Shown here: piece after piece, positions 32,857-41,883 of the stretch | How positions within the stretch are numbered: the stretch's first letter is position 1 | Layout: every line of letters starts with the position of its first letter | From: Sediminispirochaeta bajacaliforniensis DSM 16054 | Lineage (GTDB): Bacteria > Spirochaetota > Spirochaetia > DSM-16054 > Sediminispirochaetaceae | NCBI RefSeq assembly: GCF_000378205.1 | Contig: NZ_KB899410.1 | Coordinates: forward strand, 155,195-219,194 | Length of the DNA stretch: 64,000 bases | Reading direction: 5' to 3' | Made by a program: the position numbers and the translations under genes | The notes under the pieces: model-generated | The model's database searches: none | What the model saw: the letters and a program-made list of their open reading frames with translations, nothing else | Told to the model about the DNA's origin: nothing

Positions 32857-33975
32857 ATGGAGTCGATTGGAGTCAAATTGCGGCAGACCCGTGAAGAACG
32901 GGGGTATTCGATTGAACAGGTTGCCAGGGACACCAACATTGCCCGACGATATATTGACGCCCTTGAAAATGAGGATTTTACCATATTTCCGGGAGAACCC
33001 TATATCGTCGGATTTCTCAGAAACTATGCCGATTATCTCGGCCTTGAAAGTGAAGAGTTGGTTGGGCTGTACAGAAATCTTAAGCTCCAGGAGCAGCCTG
33101 CGCCCATGGAGCAACTTCTCGACAGAAAGCGAAAGATACCTGTCTTGCCTGCGGTAATCATTCTTGTCGTTCTTGCTCTTATCGCGGCGGGTGTTTATCT
33201 TATCGGTTTTTCAGGAATGCTGGGAAAAGAAAAAAGCGGCAGTGCCGGCGATGAGGCAGCAGCTGCCAAGGCTTCCGTATCCCCTGATGAGCAGATTGAG
33301 CACTTTCCTCTGGAAGAAGAGATCCTGGAAAAGCGCTTTTCCGTCAACGATGTCGTTTTTGTCTCTCTGGAAAACGGGGATGTCCCAATTACCATAACGT
33401 CCGTCGACCAGACGGTCGAAATGCGTACGGCCGCCGGTGATCTTGAGTTCTCCATGGATGAGGATCGGCAGGTGGATATCGACGGCGATGGTGAGGCCGA
33501 TCTGAGAATTTTCGTGAACGATATTCTTGTTTCCGATAAAAGTGCTGTGATTCGTTTCGACCGTTTCCTTAAACGTCCGCTGGAGGGGGGCGGTGAAGGT
33601 CTTGAAGAGACCGATTCCACTCCGGCTGTAGGGGAAAGCAGTGTCGCTTCTCGTCGTTCGGAGCCTGTTACCATTACCACGGCTTCTCGTCCAAATCCTT
33701 TTCAGGTAGAGCTTTCTTTTCGCGGTTATTGCCTTTTTCGCTATCTTTCCGATTCCTCTCAGCGTGAGGAACGTTATTTCCACAAAGACGAACTTTTCCG
33801 GATCGATGTTGATCGGGAGATTCGGCTTTGGGTTTCCAACGCGGGATTGGTCACTGCAAAGATTACCGGAAAGGAAGTGGATCTCGGTGGTGCCGGTGAG
33901 GTTTCCACCAAATTGGTCAGATGGGAGCGAAGTGACTCAGGAAATTACGAATTGAAGTTGATACCCGTCTATTGA
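32857..33975 (+). CDS. RodZ-like cytoskeletal/membrane helix-turn-helix protein
   Basis: 372 residues: an N-terminal Cro/RodZ-type HTH (GVKLRQTREERGYSIEQVARDTNIARRYIDALENEDF, with PGEPYIVGFLRNYADYLGL), one transmembrane helix (about 96-115), and an extracytoplasmic part ending in a beta domain like DUF4115 (GYCLFRYLSD, WVSNAGLVTAKI). In rod-shaped bacteria RodZ links MreB to the envelope. The periplasmic part is longer than in E. coli and contains a DIDGDGEADLRIF calcium-loop-like stretch. Follows the LolA-like gene and precedes rimO, an order common around rodZ in other bacteria. Confidence 0.85.
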   Translation: MESIGVKLRQTREERGYSIEQVARDTNIARRYIDALENEDFTIFPGEPYIVGFLRNYADYLGLESEELVGLYRNLKLQEQPAPMEQLLDRKRKIPVLPAVIILVVLALIAAGVYLIGFSGMLGKEKSGSAGDEAAAAKASVSPDEQIEHFPLEEEILEKRFSVNDVVFVSLENGDVPITITSVDQTVEMRTAAGDLEFSMDEDRQVDIDGDGEADLRIFVNDILVSDKSAVIRFDRFLKRPLEGGGEGLEETDSTPAVGESSVASRRSEPVTITTASRPNPFQVELSFRGYCLFRYLSDSSQREERYFHKDELFRIDVDREIRLWVSNAGLVTAKITGKEVDLGGAGEVSTKLVRWERSDSGNYELKLIPVY

Positions 33976-33981
33976 TTCTGG

Positions 33982-35307
33982 ATGACGCATAAACGCTACT
34001 ATATAGAAAAACTCGGCTGTGCCAAGAACCAGGTTGATGCCGAAATAATCGCCGCAAGGCTTGACGATGCAGGCTTGCAATACGTAGAGGATGCCGGAGC
34101 GGCAGATCTCATCATCATAAATAGCTGCGGTTTTATCGAAGTTGCACGGCAGGAGGCGGTTAATGTAGCCCTTTCCGCCCGGGCCGACTATCCGAAGGCT
34201 CGAATTCTTTTTGCCGGTTGTATGGCGCAGCGTTATGGGGCCCGACTCCTTGAAGAGATGACCGAGATCGATGGGGTTTTCGGGAATTACGCCGTCGATG
34301 ACATCACGGATATTCTTGAACCGCTTTTTGAGGATAAACGGCCGGTACTCTTGCCTGAAGAGGCAAAACTTTCCTGCAACAGGAACCGGCTTTTTTCCTT
34401 TCCCGGCAGTTCTTACTTGAGAATTTCCGAAGGCTGCAATCACTTTTGTTCCTACTGTGCCATTCCCCTCATTCGCGGCTCGCTTCGTAGTGTGCCGATG
34501 GAACAGATCGTGGAAGAGGCCGCCCGGCTTATCAGGAACGGCGTGAAAGAGATCAACCTCGTGGCCCAGGATCTTGCCGCCTACGGAACGGACCAGGGGA
34601 CAGCCTCCCTGTTTCCCGAGCTTCTGAGGCGCCTTTCCTCCCTGGAGGGGGAGTTCTGGCTTCGCATGCTTTACATCCATCCCGATCATTTTCCCAAAGA
34701 GATTTTCCCCATCCTGCGGGCCGATTCCCGGATCCTTCCCTATTTCGATATTCCCCTTCAACATGCGCATCCGAAGATTCTCTCGAGCATGGGGCGCCGG
34801 GGAGATGCGGCAGGCTACCTGGCCTTGATCAGGGAGATCCGTTCAGCACTTCCCGATGCCACAATACGATCCACCTTTCTTCTCGGCTACCCGGGAGAGG
34901 GGAGGAAGGAAGTCGCCGCTTTGGAGTCCTTTATCGCCGAAGCACGGCTCGACTGGGCCGGTTTCTTCCTGTTCAGCCGTGAAGAGGGTACAAGGGCTGC
35001 TTTTCTGCGCGGACCGCTGATGCATCGTCTTGCCATGCCCGCCGCAGAAAGGCGCCTTCGACGCTTTCAGGAACTTCAGGAGTCCATCAGCATGGAACGG
35101 GCCGCATCGAGGGTCGGTATCGAGACAAAGGTTTTGATTGAAGAGCCTGTTAAAGAAGAGGATGTAGCCCTCGGCCGGGCGTGGTTCCAGGCCCCTGAGG
35201 TGGATGGGGCTACGGTCGTTTCCGCTCCGGATCTTAAGGCCGGCGATTGGATGACCTGTCGAATTGTACGAAGCAACGGATTTGATCTGGAGGCTGTCTG
35301 TGTATGA
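33982..35307 (+). CDS. rimO: Ribosomal protein S12 methylthiotransferase
   Basis: 441 residues. Methylthiolates an Asp of ribosomal protein S12. The UPF0004 domain holds Cys13 (KLGCAKNQVD), Cys49 (NSCGF) and Cys80 (AGCMAQRY). The radical SAM triad is Cys152, Cys156 and Cys159 (SEGCNHFCSYCAIP). GSLRSVPMEQIVEEA and FDIPLQHAHPKIL are RimO-typical, and a TRAM domain closes the protein. Its stop overlaps the start of the helicase gene (ATGA). It has no Shine-Dalgarno of note and is probably read from the upstream promoter. Confidence 0.95.
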   Translation: MTHKRYYIEKLGCAKNQVDAEIIAARLDDAGLQYVEDAGAADLIIINSCGFIEVARQEAVNVALSARADYPKARILFAGCMAQRYGARLLEEMTEIDGVFGNYAVDDITDILEPLFEDKRPVLLPEEAKLSCNRNRLFSFPGSSYLRISEGCNHFCSYCAIPLIRGSLRSVPMEQIVEEAARLIRNGVKEINLVAQDLAAYGTDQGTASLFPELLRRLSSLEGEFWLRMLYIHPDHFPKEIFPILRADSRILPYFDIPLQHAHPKILSSMGRRGDAAGYLALIREIRSALPDATIRSTFLLGYPGEGRKEVAALESFIAEARLDWAGFFLFSREEGTRAAFLRGPLMHRLAMPAAERRLRRFQELQESISMERAASRVGIETKVLIEEPVKEEDVALGRAWFQAPEVDGATVVSAPDLKAGDWMTCRIVRSNGFDLEAVCV

Positions 35308-37484
35308 GTGAAGGTGATGTTTCTGCCTACCTTGATGCTCTGAACCGGGCCCAGCGTGAGGCTGTCCTGTATGAAGGGCCTTCTCTTTTGATCCTCGCCG
35401 GTGCCGGATCGGGAAAAACCAGGGTGATCACCTCGAAAATTGCCTACATGATCGACCGACTCGGTTATGATCCCTATTCCATTCTGGCGGTTACCTTTAC
35501 TAATAAGGCGGCAGGGGAGATGCGTCAGCGGGTTGCCGAAATGGTTCCCGACGGTGGTGCTAAGGTTATGATCCGCACCTTCCACTCCTTCGGTGCCTGG
35601 CTTTGCCGCAGGCATGCCAAGCTTCTGGAACTTGATCCCAATTTTACCATCTATGACGACGAAGACAGCCTTACCCTGCTTCATGCTTTGGAAGAAGGTA
35701 AGAAACGACGGGAGCTTGCCCCCTATGCCCATCTTATAAGCCGTGCCAAGGACTATGCCCTGTCTCCCGATGACGATCTTGAATCCCTTAGTCGAGATCC
35801 TGATTTTCCTCGTCTCTATCGCAGCTACGAAAAGCGGCTTCGGGAGATGGGAAATGTTGATTTTGGGGATCTCATTCTTCTTCCTGTGCGGCTTTTGCAG
35901 GATTTTCCCGAGGTACGGGATCGCTTTCACGGGCGGTTTCGGGTCATCCTTGTCGATGAATATCAGGATTCCAACGTTGCCCAGTACCATTTGCTGAGGG
36001 AATTGGCAGGACCGAACACCGCGGTCTGTGTGGTCGGCGACGATGATCAGTCTATTTATCGATTTCGGGGGGCCGAGGTAAAGAATATCGTTACCTTTCC
36101 CGATACCTTCCCGGGCACGAAAGTGATCAGGCTCGAGGAGAACTACCGCTCTACCGGTAGGATTCTCCAGGCCGCTTCGGAGGTGGTCGCCAATAATCGA
36201 AGCAGGCTGGGTAAAACCCTTCGGCCGACAAAGGGGGAAGGGGTTAAGGTTCGAGTCTGCTTTCTCTCCGATCAAAATGACGAGGCCGAGTATTGTGCAG
36301 GCTTGCTCTCCGACGGAAATCTTGACGGCACGGCCATTTTATACCGGACCAATGCCCAGTCTGCAGCCTTTGAGACCTGTTTTCTCCGTCGGGGAATTCC
36401 CTACAAGGTGGTAGGAGCCCTGCGTTTTTATGAGCGTGAAGAGATCAAGGATGCTCTTGCCCTGCTTGCCCTTCTGCAGAATCCGAAGGATGAGGTTGCC
36501 TTTCGACGTATCGTCAATAAGCCGACCAGGGGAATCGGGTCAAAGTCGGTGGGAAAGCTATGTGACCATGGAGGGCGGTTCTGCTCGGGGGATCTCCTGG
36601 CCGCCTGTGCGCAGGCGGATACCATTCTTTCCGGCAAAGGTGCCCGCGGGGCCGGAGCGTTTTTTGCCGTCATGGAGGAAATCGGACGGCTCGTCGAACA
36701 CTCCGATCTTGCCCAGGCACTGCAGGAGGCCCTGAGCCTTTCCGGACTCCTTGATTATTATCGGCAGGATGAGGTTGCCATGAGCCAGAAGAGTGAAAAC
36801 CTCCAGCAGCTGGTGGCGGCGGCGGCGGAATACCCCTCAGGCAGAGAGGGCTTGTCAGCCTTTCTTGAGGATCTTGAACTGGACCGTTCTCGTTTGGGGG
36901 GGCAGGACCCGTCGAATGAGAACGGGGTGACCCTTATCACCATGCACAACACAAAGGGCCTCGAATTCGACAGGGTCATCATTACGGGTATGGAGGAGGG
37001 CCTTTTCCCCGGCAGGGGGGCAGACGATGAAGACGAGCTTGAAGAAGAGCGGCGTATCTTTTATGTCAGCATTACCAGGGCACGATACGAGCTGTATCTC
37101 ACCGGCTGCCGACGCCGTACCATCTGGGGGCGGACCGAAATGAGGCTACCTTCGCGATTTCTACGTGAATTACCGAAAGAGGTCATAGAAGAGGAACGCG
37201 GTTTTGAGAATCTCTCGGCCGCCTCCGGGGCCCTGTCGACCAGGGATTACTGGCTGGAGACGGCATCTTTCGGTTCCGGAAAGGAACATGGAAAAGATGT
37301 GGAGGATTACCAAGGATTTCCTCCCGAAACCATGGTATACCACGATGATTACGGCAGGGGCCAGGTGATTGCCGCCGTGATGCGGGATGGGGAACTTGTT
37401 GTGACGGTCCGTTTTGAGACTGGGAGGGAGGCTGAGTTTTTGCCTCGATATAGCGGATTGGAGAGGATCGGCGATGAGTGGTGA
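35304..37484 (+). CDS. UvrD/PcrA/Rep-family ATP-dependent DNA helicase
   Basis: 726 residues of superfamily 1A helicase. Walker A LAGAGSGKTR (31-40), motif II VDEYQDSN, motif III GDDDQSIYRFRGA, motif IV EENYRST, motif V VTLITMHNTKGLEFD and motif VI YVSITRAR are all present. The C-terminal 60 residues include VYHDDYGRGQVIAAVMRDGELVVTVRFE, the tail SH3-like domain of PcrA/UvrD that binds RNA polymerase. Functions in repair and removal of blocked replication or transcription complexes. Which of PcrA, UvrD or Rep it is cannot be decided here. Confidence 0.95.
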   Translation: MSEGDVSAYLDALNRAQREAVLYEGPSLLILAGAGSGKTRVITSKIAYMIDRLGYDPYSILAVTFTNKAAGEMRQRVAEMVPDGGAKVMIRTFHSFGAWLCRRHAKLLELDPNFTIYDDEDSLTLLHALEEGKKRRELAPYAHLISRAKDYALSPDDDLESLSRDPDFPRLYRSYEKRLREMGNVDFGDLILLPVRLLQDFPEVRDRFHGRFRVILVDEYQDSNVAQYHLLRELAGPNTAVCVVGDDDQSIYRFRGAEVKNIVTFPDTFPGTKVIRLEENYRSTGRILQAASEVVANNRSRLGKTLRPTKGEGVKVRVCFLSDQNDEAEYCAGLLSDGNLDGTAILYRTNAQSAAFETCFLRRGIPYKVVGALRFYEREEIKDALALLALLQNPKDEVAFRRIVNKPTRGIGSKSVGKLCDHGGRFCSGDLLAACAQADTILSGKGARGAGAFFAVMEEIGRLVEHSDLAQALQEALSLSGLLDYYRQDEVAMSQKSENLQQLVAAAAEYPSGREGLSAFLEDLELDRSRLGGQDPSNENGVTLITMHNTKGLEFDRVIITGMEEGLFPGRGADDEDELEEERRIFYVSITRARYELYLTGCRRRTIWGRTEMRLPSRFLRELPKEVIEEERGFENLSAASGALSTRDYWLETASFGSGKEHGKDVEDYQGFPPETMVYHDDYGRGQVIAAVMRDGELVVTVRFETGREAEFLPRYSGLERIGDEW

Positions 37485-38379
37485 CTTCGGATATGAGGCC
37501 CTGCCTCCTATTCGGAGGGCCAGAGACTACCGTCTTTACGATGCAGGTGGAAGGCGTTTTCTCGATATGTATCTTGACGGCGGTTCTGCCATTCTCGGAC
37601 ACCGCCCCGAACACATGCTTCGAAGTCTGAAGTCTTCGGCTGCAAAGGGCCTCTGGGCCTCGTTCCCCGGTAAAGACATCTCTAGGCTCAAAAAAGCAAT
37701 TGCCGGGCTTTGTGCTCCGCTTTCAAGCATGACCGGCAAGCGCGGGTATAAAATTTCTCCCGCCGTCCAGCTTTTCAGAAACAGGGAGCGACTGCTTGCC
37801 TTCTGTGCATCGGCGAAGCTTGTTGATCCGATGACCCTTTCCGTTGCCGAATGTTCTTCTGCGGCAAGGGATGGTGCTCTCTTTTTATGGCGTCCCTTTG
37901 CATTCGGATTCTGGGAACGGCTGTTGGAGGATGAATCTCTCATGCTGCCGGAGCTGTTGCGGATTGTTCCCGTACTTCCTGTTCCCGGGGATTTCGCGCC
38001 CTGGGCCCTCCTTTCCTTGAGGCGCATCGAGGACACACCTTCCCGTGACTATGGCAATGAAGACCCGATTTCTGCTTCTGTTGCCGCACTTACCGCAACG
38101 GCAGTGAACGATTTGCTGCGCAAGGTGGCAGAGCCCGGATCCCCCTGGCCTTCCTTTGTCGAAGAAGCTGTCTCGTCGCTGCTTTGGCAAAGGATCGGAC
38201 CCTATCTTGTCTGGAAGCTGGATAGAGATTCCTATGCTCTATTTCGTGCGTCGTCCCTGAGAAGGAGGATCGTTTTGCCTCCCTCGCCGGATGTTCCTGC
38301 GATCATCCCTTTCTCTGTTACCGAGGGTGAGGTACAATCCTTTTTGCGGATAGAGGAGGAATTCCATGGAAACCTATGA
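37474..38379 (+). CDS. Aminotransferase class III-like protein, shortened and without a visible PLP lysine
   Basis: 301 residues. The opening RLYDAGGRRFLDMYLDGGSA and LGHRPEHMLRSLK matches the beginning of class III aminotransferases (LxDxxGxxYLDxxxGxGVxxLGH), but the family is about 430 residues and the catalytic Lys region is not found. The middle is low in conserved motifs. ATG 37474 overlaps the helicase stop; the frame opens at 37414 inside the helicase gene. It may be a diverged fold-type-I protein with a new role, or a decaying enzyme. It still reads open throughout, which argues for use. Confidence 0.6.
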   Translation: MSGDFGYEALPPIRRARDYRLYDAGGRRFLDMYLDGGSAILGHRPEHMLRSLKSSAAKGLWASFPGKDISRLKKAIAGLCAPLSSMTGKRGYKISPAVQLFRNRERLLAFCASAKLVDPMTLSVAECSSAARDGALFLWRPFAFGFWERLLEDESLMLPELLRIVPVLPVPGDFAPWALLSLRRIEDTPSRDYGNEDPISASVAALTATAVNDLLRKVAEPGSPWPSFVEEAVSSLLWQRIGPYLVWKLDRDSYALFRASSLRRRIVLPPSPDVPAIIPFSVTEGEVQSFLRIEEEFHGNL

Positions 38380-38665
38380 ACTGGTGGCCCTCGTGGTACG
38401 GCTTTCTCTCGGTGGGGTGACGACGTTCCTTGCCATCATGCTTTGGTCTTCGACCAGGGACAGTGCCTGGATGTTGGTTATCATGGCGGCTATTCTCTTT
38501 TATGGTAACGTGATGTATCAAACCCTTAGGGTTTTCGGCGTGGTCGGTGAGGGGATTTTCCTTATTCCCGGAGTACTCCATGTATCGGTTGTCTTAGAAA
38601 ATTTACCGATACTTTTTCTTGCCTTCGGATTTATCGCAGCACTGTGGAAGAAACGAAGGCGATGA
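38366..38665 (+). CDS. Small membrane protein, three helices
   Basis: 99 residues, almost wholly hydrophobic with three predicted helices and a basic tail (WKKRRR). Overlaps the upstream aminotransferase-like gene by 14 nt and is convergent with the ferredoxin gene, whose last 35 nt it overlaps. GAGGAGG lies upstream of ATG 38366, supporting translation. No family recognised. Confidence 0.65.
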   Translation: METYELVALVVRLSLGGVTTFLAIMLWSSTRDSAWMLVIMAAILFYGNVMYQTLRVFGVVGEGIFLIPGVLHVSVVLENLPILFLAFGFIAALWKKRRR

Positions 38666-38858
38666 GAAGGGCCGATGTCGGACATTCTTGTCCAAGACAT
38701 GCCAAACGCTCTGCCGTCACCTCGTCCTCAACGGTAAGGGGTTGAGATCCGAGATATTCGGCATGGCTGCGACCGATTTTAAAATAATTGGGGAACTGAT
38801 GTTCGCAAAGACCACAGGCGATGCATACATCCTTATCAATTTCTATACGATACTTCAT
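38631..38858 (-). CDS. Ferredoxin-like [4Fe-4S] protein
   Basis: 75 residues. CIACGLCEHQFPNYF supplies CxxCxxC and CLGQECPTSAL supplies the fourth Cys before Pro, the layout of single-cluster bacterial ferredoxins. Start ATG 38858. It would be a small cytoplasmic electron carrier. It overlaps the convergent membrane protein gene at its 3' end, so the two transcripts are partly antisense. Confidence 0.85.
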   Translation of the reverse strand: MKYRIEIDKDVCIACGLCEHQFPNYFKIGRSHAEYLGSQPLTVEDEVTAERLACLGQECPTSALLIAFVSSTVLR

Positions 38859-38986
38859 CTTCCGTTACAAGATACAATCGGGACGTCTTGACGTAAAGCG
38901 TAATTTGGTTATTCTTGTTACAGCGGATAATTCCGGCGAAGAGAAGATGGATGAAAGAGCAGGAGGTACAGCCCCGGCCCCCTGCC

Positions 38987-39015
38987 TTGACAGAAATCCC
39001 GTGATATGGGATTAT
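38987..39015 (+). promoter_or_regulatory. Candidate promoter of rplM-rpsI
   Basis: TTGACA (38987-38992), 17-nt spacer, GATTAT (39010-39015), about 40 nt before the rplM start codon. The open frame at 38821-39060 that crosses it is not considered a gene. Confidence 0.5.
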
Positions 39016-39056
39016 TCCGTCCAATTCTCCGGTAAAAACGAAATAGAGGCAGATAA

Positions 39057-39485
39057 ATGAAGACGATCATGAAGAAAAGCGGCGACCAGGAGACAAAATG
39101 GTATGTGGTCGACGCCGAAGGCAAACGCCTTGGCCGAGTTGCCGAGAAGGTTGCTAGGGTTCTGCGTGGGAAGAACAAACCGGAATTCCTGTATCACCAG
39201 GATCTGGGTGATTATGTCATAATTCTCAATGCGGCAAAGGCCGATTTGAGTGGAAACAAGAAAAACGCGAAATTCTATTACCGGCACTCCGGTTATCCCG
39301 GCGGTCTCACAATGGAGAGCTACGAGAAGATGGTCCAGCGTAAGCCAACCTTTCCTCTGGAGCATGCGATCAAGGGAATGCTTCCCAAAGGCCCTCTCGG
39401 AAGAGAGCTTTTTCGTCACGTAAAGGTCTATGCTGGAGCGGATCATCCCCATACGGCGCAGAAGCCCGAGACCCTTGAAATCTAA
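39057..39485 (+). CDS. rplM: 50S ribosomal protein L13
   Basis: 142 residues. Early binder of 23S rRNA in large-subunit assembly. Recognised by KWYVVDAEGKRLGRVAEKVA, DYVIILNAAKADLSGNKKNA, YYRHSGYPGG, and HAIKGMLPKGPLGRELFRHVKVY with AGADHPHTAQKPETLEI. A GAGG ribosome site precedes ATG 39057 at 7 nt. Pairs with rpsI 19 nt later, the near-universal bacterial order. Confidence 0.98.
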   Translation: MKTIMKKSGDQETKWYVVDAEGKRLGRVAEKVARVLRGKNKPEFLYHQDLGDYVIILNAAKADLSGNKKNAKFYYRHSGYPGGLTMESYEKMVQRKPTFPLEHAIKGMLPKGPLGRELFRHVKVYAGADHPHTAQKPETLEI

Positions 39486-39504
39486 CGGCGATAGGAGCAA
39501 ATAG

Positions 39505-39897
39505 GTGGTAAAGAATCTTTCATTAGGAACAGGTAGAAGGAAAACAGCGGTAGCCAGGGTTTACCTTAGAGAAGGTAGTGGAGCCGTATCCGTGAATGGA
39601 AAGAGTGTTGATGATTATTTCAATAATCCCTCTTTTGTCTATGTGGTCAGACAACCCCTTGCAGTGACCGCTAGTGAAGGTAAATTCGATATTGTTATCA
39701 ATGTTAAGGGCGGTGGGCCCTCGGGGCAGGCGGGAGCGTGTCGTCATGGTCTTGCCAGAGCCCTTGTAGAATACGATGCAGGAAACCTGACTTCACTCCG
39801 GGCAAACGGTTTTCTTACCAGAGATTCCCGAATGGTGGAACGGAAGAAATACGGTCAGCGCGGAGCACGGAGAAGATTCCAGTTCTCCAAACGATAA
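39505..39897 (+). CDS. rpsI: 30S ribosomal protein S9
   Basis: 130 residues. Recognised by [18 protein letters not shown], the GKSVDDYF segment, [19 protein letters not shown] and the C-terminal [17 protein letters not shown] tail whose last Lys-Arg reaches the P-site tRNA. GTG start at 39505 with AGGAG upstream. Co-transcribed with rplM; recX starts 2 nt after its stop. Confidence 0.98.
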   Translation: MVKNLSLGTGRRKTAVARVYLREGSGAVSVNGKSVDDYFNNPSFVYVVRQPLAVTASEGKFDIVINVKGGGPSGQAGACRHGLARALVEYDAGNLTSLRANGFLTRDSRMVERKKYGQRGARRRFQFSKR

Positions 39898-39899
39898 GC

Positions 39900-40523
39900 G
39901 TGGTTCTTCAGAGCATACGCCAGGGAGTCGAAGGAAGAGGTGTATATCTCACCATTTCCGACGGCTCCTCTTTTTTTGTTCCGGGTGAATGTATTTTCAC
40001 CCTACATCTTGTAGAAGGAATGGAAATCGGCGAAGAGTTGTTCTATGCTATTGAAGAGCAGTCTTGTATGCTTTCGGCATGGACCAAGGCCCTTGATCTT
40101 GTCGGGAGGCGGGAACACAGCGCTTTCGAACTTCGTGGAAAGCTTTCGCGTCGCGGTTTTTCCGACCAAGTGATTCATTCGGTGATATCTCGCTTGGAGG
40201 AACTCCACCTTCTCGACGATAAGCGATTTTCCGAGATGTGGGTGGGATCAAGAATACGCCGACATCCTGAAGGGAAAGCGAAGTTGCTGGCGGGGCTGGC
40301 GTCGAAAGGGGTCGATCGGACCATTGCCCGAACGGTCGTCGATACCCTTTTAGGACCTGAAGAGGAAACTGCGGCTCTTGAAGCGGCCGCCCGAAAACTG
40401 TTTCGCAAAGATGGTGTTTCGCGGAAGTCTATGGCGGCATCTCTGGCACGAAAGGGATTTTCCCGATCGAACGTTATGCGGACTGTTGAGAAGTTTTTTG
40501 GTCCTTCGGAAGGTTTGCATTGA
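39900..40523 (+). CDS. recX: RecX-family regulator of RecA
   Basis: 207 residues. GTG 39900 is chosen, 2 nt after the rpsI stop, since the same frame further upstream lies inside rpsI. There is no clear Shine-Dalgarno, so coupling to rpsI translation is likely. Three-helix RecX repeats are visible: [49 protein letters not shown], and a third [20 protein letters not shown]. RecX limits RecA filament growth. An N-terminal strand-rich 60 residues before the helices is also seen in other long RecX proteins. recA is not in the window. Confidence 0.85.
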   Translation: MVLQSIRQGVEGRGVYLTISDGSSFFVPGECIFTLHLVEGMEIGEELFYAIEEQSCMLSAWTKALDLVGRREHSAFELRGKLSRRGFSDQVIHSVISRLEELHLLDDKRFSEMWVGSRIRRHPEGKAKLLAGLASKGVDRTIARTVVDTLLGPEEETAALEAAARKLFRKDGVSRKSMAASLARKGFSRSNVMRTVEKFFGPSEGLH

Positions 40524-40547
40524 CCTTTTAGATATTTTTGTTACAAT
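40520..40547 (+). promoter_or_regulatory. Promoter of the HTH-receiver gene
   Basis: TTGACC (40520-40525), 16-nt spacer, TACAAT (40542-40547). It overlaps the recX stop. A leader of about 35 nt carries AAGGAG before ATG 40588. Confidence 0.7.
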
Positions 40548-40587
40548 AAAGGATATTCAGAAAACGGGCGAAGGAGATATACAATCC

Positions 40588-41193
40588 ATGGCCAAAAATG
40601 GGAAAAAAGTGAGGATCTTTTCCGCACTTGAAGTCGCCAATATTTGTGGAGTTGTGAATCAAACTGCGATAAACTGGATAAAAAGCAATCATTTGAAGGC
40701 ATTCACCACGCCCGGAGGTCAATACCGAATTTATGCCGAAGATTTGCTCTCGTTTCTCGAAGGGCGAGGTATGCGAATCCCCGAAGAGCTTGAAGACCTG
40801 CAGCGCCAGAAAGATCAAGATAAAGTTCTTATAATTGATGATGATCGAGAGCTGAATGATATGCTGAAACAATTTTTTTCCCGCAAGATGCCCGATTGGC
40901 AGATTAGTCAGGCTTTTGACGGCTTTGAAGCCGGTGTCGTTTTAAGTCGGGAGAAACCCGATATCGTCATCTTGGATATCGATCTCCCGGGAGTCAACGG
41001 ACACCAGCTTTGCACCAAAATTAAAAAAGATGAGAGCCTCGGTTCGCCGGTTATCATTTCCGTGAGCGGCCTGGACGATGAGGCGGAGTCAGAAAAGATT
41101 ATCAGCGAGGGTGCCGACGCCTTTTTTGCCAAGCCTGTTGATTTCGGTTCCCTTCTTGCTGCCGTTCAGGATCTTGTGGCTGCCAGGGGGTAG
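40588..41193 (+). CDS. Response regulator with N-terminal MerR/excisionase-type DNA-binding domain
   Basis: 201 residues. N-terminal 65: MerR-like HTH_17/BldC-type winged helix (FSALEVANICGVVNQTAINW, KAFTTPGGQYRIYAEDLLSFL). Residues about 79-198: receiver with acidic pocket Asp84-86, phospho-acceptor Asp130 in IVILDIDLPGVNG, and Lys in FFAKPVD. The order is reversed relative to most response regulators, where the receiver comes first. Strong AAGGAG before ATG 40588; the longer frame from 40378 runs through recX. Followed 5 nt later by a single-domain receiver. Could be the output partner of the orphan HisKA_2 kinases in this window. Confidence 0.9.
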   Translation: MAKNGKKVRIFSALEVANICGVVNQTAINWIKSNHLKAFTTPGGQYRIYAEDLLSFLEGRGMRIPEELEDLQRQKDQDKVLIIDDDRELNDMLKQFFSRKMPDWQISQAFDGFEAGVVLSREKPDIVILDIDLPGVNGHQLCTKIKKDESLGSPVIISVSGLDDEAESEKIISEGADAFFAKPVDFGSLLAAVQDLVAARG

Positions 41194-41198
41194 CGTAC

Positions 41199-41567
41199 AT
41201 GCATGAGGAACGAAAAGGCCTTGTTTTAATTGTGGAGGATGAGGATTCCATACGTCTTACCCTCCGTGACTATCTTCAGAAGAAAGGTTTTAAGGTGCTG
41301 GTTGCTTCCGATGGTGTCGGCGCTATAAAGCAGCTTCTGGATCATGCCATAAAAGTTATAGTGACCGATTATCGTATGGATATTCTCGGCGGAGATTACT
41401 GGATAAAATTTCTTGATACCTATTGCAAGGATAAACGCATCTTCATCACGAGCGGATTTCTTCGACCGGAATTCAGTATCCCCTTTGAAGTGATCTACAA
41501 GCCTTTCGATTATGCGTTACTGGCGGAAAAGGTGGGAGACGCCCTCGATTCTGAATTGCAGGTTTGA
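41199..41567 (+). CDS. Single-domain response regulator
   Basis: 122 residues: LVLIVEDEDSIR acidic pocket, phospho-acceptor Asp57 in VIVTDYRMDILGG, Thr/Ser in FITSG and Lys in VIYKPFDY. No output domain, so it acts by protein contact or phosphate relay. Five nt downstream of the HTH-receiver gene, with AGGGGG upstream of ATG 41199. Confidence 0.9.
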   Translation: MHEERKGLVLIVEDEDSIRLTLRDYLQKKGFKVLVASDGVGAIKQLLDHAIKVIVTDYRMDILGGDYWIKFLDTYCKDKRIFITSGFLRPEFSIPFEVIYKPFDYALLAEKVGDALDSELQV

Positions 41568-41839
41568 ATTTGGCAGCCTACCGAATTGCCGTGTCGGGAC
41601 GGGTCCAGGGGGTCGGTTTTCGCTACTCGGCAAAGCTGGCCGCCGACCGTGCGCGAATCAATGGGTGGGTACGCAACGAATATGACGGAAGCGTTCTTCT
41701 TTATGCTGAAGGAAGCCTGAAGGCGTGTCAGGCGTTCATCGCGTGGTGCAAGGAAGGTCCGTCGATGGCCAGAATCGACACTGTACGCGTAAAGGAAGTT
41801 CCACCCGAAGGCATACGCGGCTTTTCCGTTCGTTATTGA
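41564..41839 (+). CDS. acyP: Acylphosphatase
   Basis: 91 residues. Hydrolyses acyl phosphates such as acetyl phosphate and carbamoyl phosphate. The active-site GRVQGVGFRY (Arg20) and NGWVRNEYDGSVLL (Asn38) are present. TTG start at 41564 overlaps the stop of the single-domain response regulator, so it is translationally coupled to it. Since acetyl phosphate can phosphorylate receivers, the pairing may be meaningful, but it may also be chance. Confidence 0.92.
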   Translation: MNLAAYRIAVSGRVQGVGFRYSAKLAADRARINGWVRNEYDGSVLLYAEGSLKACQAFIAWCKEGPSMARIDTVRVKEVPPEGIRGFSVRY

Positions 41840-41883
41840 CGGGCCGCCGGTAAATTGAAATTGTCATACATGCCATAAAACGT

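Noticed and set aside
35076-36275. Open frame antisense to rimO and the helicase (399 codons)
   Set aside because: Spans the junction of two well-identified genes on the opposite strand and resembles no protein family.
38821-39060. 79-codon open frame before rplM
   Set aside because: It crosses the likely rplM promoter and the start of the ferredoxin gene, has an unremarkable composition and no ribosome site.
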